Both the position numbers and the translations under genes were made by a program. A stretch of DNA of 62,285 nt from an uncultured Saprospiraceae bacterium (lineage in GTDB: Bacteria > Bacteroidota > Bacteroidia > Chitinophagales > Saprospiraceae). The notes under the pieces were generated by a model. That model did no database searches. It was given only the letters and a program-made list of their open reading frames with translations, and was not told where the DNA came from. Location: contig CALLFA010000015.1 in assembly GCA_937997635.1 (NCBI GenBank), forward strand, positions 1 to 62,285. Direction: 5' to 3'. This document shows positions 60,601 to 62,285 of the stretch, in pieces (position 1 is the first letter of the stretch; every line of letters starts with the position of its first letter).

Positions 60601-61625
60601 TATCCACACTTGATCTGGTGTTGATTAGCAGGCATATTGTGGGATTAGAAACTTTTGAGAATCCCTATCAACTGATTGCATCAGATGTGAATAACGATGC
60701 AAGAGTAAGCGCCGTCGATTTATCTGAATTAAAACGCGTTATTTTAGGCATCAGTGAAGAATTTAGAAATCAAGACAGTTGGGTGTTTGTAGAAGAAGAT
60801 TTTCAGTTTTTTGATGCCTTGAGTCCTTGGCCGTTTACAGATAACATCACTATCCGAGATTTAGATGCACATATGCAAGACGAAGATTTTATAGGTGTCA
60901 AACTTGGTGATGTTAATGAATCTGCTTCAGCCAACGGTTTGGTTAAAGCAGAGACTAGACACAACAACACAATGTTATTGAACATTGGTAATCGCTATGT
61001 AGAAAGAGGGGAGGTGGTACGTATTCCTATTTACCCAAGTAAAGACATTAGTATCGTGGGTATGCAACTGGAATTAGAGTATGATGGTATGAAGATGACA
61101 GACATTAATTCTGGAAAATTACGTGTTGATGATGAAGATATGTATGTGACAGATGGATCAGCAAGATTAGTATGGTACAAGGAACAACCAGTTGACTTAA
61201 TCAATTCTGAAGAAATGATTGTCTTGCAAGTAATAGCTGAGCGCAGTGGATATCTATCCGATTTGATCAACATTTCAAGATCAGATTTTTCTTCAGAATT
61301 ATACGAAGGAGACTTATTTGAGAGAAGTCAGTTACAGCTCAATTTTATTGAAGATCAGAATCAATACACAGACATGTATAACGCACCAAATCCGTTTGTC
61401 GAAAATACAATAGTCTATTTTAATTCGAATAAAACTGGCACTGTATTCGCAAGAGTTAATGATAGTAGCGGTAGGCTAATATGGTCCTCAGACATCAGTG
61501 TCTCAGCTGGCCAAAATCAATTGACATTGACAGGTGATAATTTTGATAAAGAAGGAATTTTATTCTTCACTCTAATCGATGGGAATCAATCGGAGACAAT
61601 AAAATTACTCCACCTTAAAAGATAA
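51612..61625 (+). CDS. Giant T9SS surface protein (3337 residues) with SdrD-like, DUF11-like, HYR-like, dockerin-like and cohesin-like parts
   Basis: After a signal region (to about residue 57) come DUF11-like domains, then three SdrD B-like domains (326-620: GGYVLEDQDDD, SGFVMADVDGDD, AGSVMADMDENG). Next is a cysteine-rich region with a repeated unit of about 86 residues (PEIGVIDNTCEPDVAG) to about 1168, then five DUF11-like repeats of about 133 residues (IEVIKTASVDLGADGEANPG), to about 1836. HYR-like modules run to about 2900, followed by a DTIVMDSMPVDT linker. The end holds a dockerin-like pair (near 2990-3055), a cohesin-like domain (about 3110-3240) and a type A sorting domain. It is probably a secreted adhesin or surface fibre. 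Start could also be the Met at 51660. Confidence 0.9.
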   Translation: MENEPENVKILTKSRLMNRITPQSLPIQASYLAYLCSLGYVVLIAMMLSIPVQASPYLQNQINPAIEMTISINGEENPVAFDLGDQLRFRVSIINTGSTFLQLMNITDSALPGPALRIEEIEGDSNQNGLLEPQENWNVFYSTTIESSAAHLITVFAIPVNEDKEPILNLQTIEKSESINVYTSTDFLSLSPDIQLVKRIVGAENQSLHEVVRGQSVEFEYFIENTGNTDLASITLIDNPHGNILIQGELENGELLDGDNDKDGILDQSETWHLTLIVEDYQEDITSIGVVNANPVSEDGSDINGLENPTDSDITRIVVVESSTVGGYVLEDQDDDSSGDEGISGISVFIVDAANNEQQTVTSNDGKFSFTNVAEGPYALTIGEFDNYIPIADSDGTNPILIQSTIALGEVDDSHFFVLSRMSQTVSGFVMADVDGDDKGDFGMENVNISIDIGGNILNTTTDNTGLYQFEIPIGEFEIKEEDPVGYASISDAQGENNNTIRGDIEANQHMTDLNFIDARYAQIAGSVMADMDENGTEDQALPGATIFLIDRYDNRQTVTTNEDGGFWFEVTPGPFTIIEKDPVGFRSLSDVDGANDNVITGRALPDQLCDNKNFIDAFLFADCVFDPPIISIVDNSCEPVAPGSISLDGDCAPVATTEFSLDNGVSWSTAIPTYDPVNSVSFLARCVENDPACINEGFDFESLNGSTDPVTDITNAGLTANGITLTALTVVNNGTAQQDDFFINDDHVAGTFGPQFGVTMGNGVANNQTATYTFSAPISDFCVQINDLDQNDAVIVNGTLGGATPIQLTANDFMFPFGVGTCPVFQGNNTFESQCFDNVGNVSNSLQGAVVVCFPTPVDQVEFLFYDWNNTGGGSYTVSTFEVCVPQEPCISDTLLFATNPMICCVQPEAPEIGVIDNTCEPDVAGSFVVITDCPIGSELEFSIDGGLTFSSIMPSYPSLGNTIIARCVDTSLVDCVSDNSNAVTANPIQCCINPDAPVIGVIDNTCEPDVAGSFVVITDCPVGTELEYSIDGGATFSSAVPVYPSLGITVIARCVDPNFNDCASMNSNSIAANPVQCCIQPSSPELSVVDSECNPVTEGVFLVSTDCPPGTDIEYSTDGGLNWVTSLPVYPANGQAVIARCLASSVENCFSEVSEPVIANPEECNPCLDIIKTSSLDLGSDGVANPGDIINYSYTVTNCGNIDLIDVSVSEFQMAFTGSGTMPVPTTLMPLNLSPGTSGTATAPYMLTQEDINTGRVINQAVAIGTDPFGEPVEDDSDSGNPADQDMDPDTPTITAIPSNPCIEVIKTASVDLGADGEANPGDEITYSYIITNCGNTTLSDIQLTESTDMFTGTGDLPIPITPSPSIIAPGEQSSSLATYAITQEDIDAGGVTNQAFVSGNDPRGTEVSDASDSDDPLATGPDDPTITPLEQNPCIELIKSSALTTAVDGVPLPGDQVLYNYMISNCGNVTLTDIAIQELEDSFTGTNGLPQVSLVMPTSIAPGQTATADANYLISQEDINAGTISNQAVALGTDPTGSDVEDLSDSDDPVMSGSDDPTITPIPQITCIELIKSSSFDQGINAGADVNDVINYTYLVINCGNVLLTDVVVTEDANTFTGTNPLPIIENIPNLELNPGESVSLDATYQISQEDIDGGSIDNQALATATDPNGNDISDISDSGNPLDDTESPEDPTTTNLPATACVQLIKSSNFDQGENGQSDVGDLITYSYVIRNCGQLTLSNITLQESVASFTGTGILPNPSAVSPAVLAPGEEGFAAALYALTQADIDSELVINQAIVIAESSSGDPVRDDSDSGNPFDEAGTPQDPTTTPIGNCNVLACNQNIQISLNESCSLRVNPSQLLESPPENAAFSIEFSDSDGNFIRNDSLFSSDVGETINFQVLCGGNSCWGTLTVEVNVIPEITAPCACQEDGSIPADCVFWCGADISSSLMTQQEVLEVFNTCGPQMIGGIVTTETTTGDLCDEFGEIKEIVYTAKILRHGLLEEIEILCQRYAIQKLDIDVSDDAFARSFGFARNVKLDCNYLEDIDAEGSFDFASPASIFAATGSGSLAYSFFVDQHTLVDLIRIDTIIEHVVVDSVLREDIIEQDIDGDGQPEWVLARIFDKITEERMVLDTVVIGQANPEVPLIDRVCNIQASFTDLTFTVCGGGVKITREWTIIDWCDLEVRRTGTQNIEIIDNTPPIVRDSDGNSVTDLSDVFKIIDPWECRSNIQLPVLTVEDDCSSEIEIEWIVNEFIVEGGFILDVTPGDSPLLIEGIVKDDCDNETRVNFTIIVKDDIPPSVVCEASAQVFLTLDPNTGEAVGKVSAIHFDAGSTDLSCGKVFYSVVREEDWSQQATNCEGQQVGFLPVSCGAEVDALSFDSKDCPDETVLITRPSEFAKFCCEDIGKDLAVILIVTDESGNRNTCRIPVTVINNAAPIIVCQDQTVDCSAGDEIELPRMIVESCIEEQYNIELLSEAATDGVCTGGSIIREWFVDVDNNNELSDGDAYCRQRLLIQNGEGFDPATIQWPPHYDSSVHDGVHLSCDDEGVTIEEPSAVTMEDAMSCFPDDSQAMPIWCESSCNLIGYTMELDTIRVDFACNQIIRSWTVIDWCTYDPNGQESSDGDTFEAVHAIDTEDCIDCVTDLGDYHETHWRYADVVLDGFYSFDQIIIIQDDTAPEIDVDESFTALIDAETDDKDEFISCGSVVSVTASGVDFCDNAMTSANNLNWTVTISSDDSMVEVVELKGGTATIAFEAFHGIDYTINWDLGDGCGNSSQATTTVSVLDDVAPTPFCLFGATTNISVENGNVEIWAVDLNFGSFDNCTPREDLRYTVVPFGEIPIQPNEEGFEEQQVINFSCEEFSSFNELHVWVWDTSNNGSFCQTSLTIDDRNICAVEDDDPMPLDTIVMDSMPVDTMIVDTMAMASGFILSGDIYTYYNEPVDQVLVTLESQLPEYPVQQTTLEDGQYAFDNNPGGADYVVSAQRTDDVTNGISTLDLVLISRHIVGLETFENPYQLIASDVNNDARVSAVDLSELKRVILGISEEFRNQDSWVFVEEDFQFFDALSPWPFTDNITIRDLDAHMQDEDFIGVKLGDVNESASANGLVKAETRHNNTMLLNIGNRYVERGEVVRIPIYPSKDISIVGMQLELEYDGMKMTDINSGKLRVDDEDMYVTDGSARLVWYKEQPVDLINSEEMIVLQVIAERSGYLSDLINISRSDFSSELYEGDLFERSQLQLNFIEDQNQYTDMYNAPNPFVENTIVYFNSNKTGTVFARVNDSSGRLIWSSDISVSAGQNQLTLTGDNFDKEGILFFTLIDGNQSETIKLLHLKR

Positions 61626-61648
61626 CATTTTTGTAAATTTTGGAAAAA

Positions 61649-61680
61649 GGGATGCTGTGAAGACGGTGTTCCTTTTTTTT
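61649..61680 (+). terminator. Intrinsic terminator of the giant gene
   Basis: GGGATGCTG (61649-61657) pairs with CGGTGTTCC (61664-61672) over a 6-base loop using several G-T pairs, followed by eight Ts. The tandem array begins within its T-run. Confidence 0.8.
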
Positions 61681-62040
61681 GGTCGTTCGCGGGCTCACTT
61701 GTTGGGTCGTTCGCGTGGCTCGCTTGTTGGGTCGTTCGCGTGGCTCGCTTGTTGGGTCGTTCGCGGGCTCACTTGTTGGGTCGTTCGCGTGGCTCACTTG
61801 TTGGATTGTTCGCGTGGCTCGCTTGTTGGGTCGTTCGCGGGCTCACTTGTTGGGTTGTTCGCGGGCTCACTTGTTGGGTCGTTCGCAAGCTCACTTGTTG
61901 GGTCGTTCGCGTGGCTCGCTTGTTGAGTCGTTCGCGTGGCTCGCTTGTTGGGTCGTTCGCGGGCTCACTTGTTGGGTCGTTCGCAAGCTCACTTGTTGGG
62001 ATGTTGGCAAGCTCACTTGTTGGGATGTTCGCAAGCTCAC
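61678..62040. repeat. 24/25-bp tandem repeat array, 15 units (array E, same family as array A)
   Basis: Fifteen units of 24 or 25 bases start TTGGGTCGTTCGCG and end in CACTTG or CGCTTG. The last ones (61996-62040) are degenerate (TTGGGATGTT). The unit differs from array A mainly at one base (GTGGCT in place of GTTGCT) and by the 24-base variants. It has no gene: the frames crossing it are chance open frames. It lies between the giant gene and the convergent partial gene at the right edge. Confidence 0.95.
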
Positions 62041-62122
62041 CCCCGAATTACATGGTCCAGAGGTTCTTGATTCAACTCCAGATTCAATACGAGCCTTTAA
62101 CTCTAAACTAGTCAAGTATTTC

Positions 62123-62285
62123 TCAAAATATAGTAAGCAACTCTAAAATCTCATGTTGGTCCTCTTCACCATCAAATTGGTAAGTCAGTTTAAGTGCATA
62201 TACACCAGGATTTACATCAAGTAGGTTTGCTTGGAATTCTGTGCTTTCGCCATCAAACAATACATTTCCCCATCTATCATAAAGC
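62123..62285 (-). CDS. C-terminal end of a protein with a CHU_C-like (T9SS type B) sorting domain, cut by the window edge
   Basis: Reading the minus strand, the last 53 codons give LYDRWGNVLFDGESTEFQAN followed by LDVNPGVYALKLTYQ and a short acidic end ending LLTIF. The YDRWGN and GVYALKL blocks match the gliding-motility-associated C-terminal domain (CHU_C), which is the type B T9SS sorting domain. The stop codon is at 62123-62125. The rest of the gene continues beyond the window, so its function is unknown; it is convergent with the giant gene. The frame is short and I read it by hand. Confidence 0.75.
   Translation of the reverse strand, partial: LYDRWGNVLFDGESTEFQANLLDVNPGVYALKLTYQFDGEEDQHEILELLTIF

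Noticed and set aside
61615-62146. Several open frames of 60-155 codons across array E, on both strands
   Set aside because: Same repeat artefact as array A; no ribosome binding site, no family similarity and low-complexity product.

Overview
The window reads as chromosomal DNA of an AT-rich Bacteroidota, most likely in or near the Saprospiraceae. This rests on several signs: very large secreted proteins ending in type IX secretion (T9SS) sorting domains, a TolC-HlyD-RND efflux operon, a LytS/LytTR two-component pair, a DUF5686 outer-membrane protein, a PSP1/RicT protein next to holB, split pntA subunits and many lipoprotein sulfatases. No rRNA, tRNA or CRISPR array was seen.

Layout. 389-7891: a small secreted protein, then a minus-strand efflux operon (TetR, TolC, HlyD lipoprotein, RND pump, small membrane protein). 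8058-11289: two tandem lipoprotein sulfatases. 11383-17351: an acetate-type module on the minus strand (DUF4212 small subunit, SSF symporter, acetyl-CoA synthetase, zinc alcohol dehydrogenase), preceded by an outer-membrane protein gene. 17494-23265: a polysaccharide-deacetylase-like protein, a symporter-murQ pair for amino-sugar use, and a GH13 glucosidase. 23377-29150: an SDR, an M20 amidohydrolase, a third sulfatase and a LytTR/LytS pair. 29344-41618: an M43 metalloprotease, a Pif1-like helicase, a 1294-residue T9SS protein, a HigBA-type toxin-antitoxin pair and a DUF5686 protein. 41635-47505: the transhydrogenase operon, an AhpD-like protein and dihydrolipoyl dehydrogenase. 47596-51420: a palindrome cluster, a truncated DUF1016/PDDEXK gene, ricT and holB. 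51612-61625: a 3337-residue T9SS protein. The right edge cuts a gene whose C-terminus looks like a CHU_C (type B) sorting domain.

The most distinctive feature is repeated DNA between genes. There are two 25-bp tandem arrays of one family about 43 kb apart (18790-19139 and 61678-62040), a 22-bp core repeat (33467-33793), a 7/8-bp array that runs into the lpdA stop codon (45912-46101), a set of strong hairpins (47596-47784) whose style continues inside a DUF1016 reading frame, and an 82-bp dispersed element that abuts coding sequences at both copies. Several of these begin or end within 0 to 4 bases of a stop or start codon.

The two giant secreted proteins share one C-terminal module: a carboxypeptidase-regulatory-like domain, a dockerin-like pair of calcium loops, a cohesin-like beta domain and a T9SS sorting domain. 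This is the best candidate here for an undescribed surface-assembly system, but the pairing of dockerin-like and cohesin-like parts is inferred from sequence alone.
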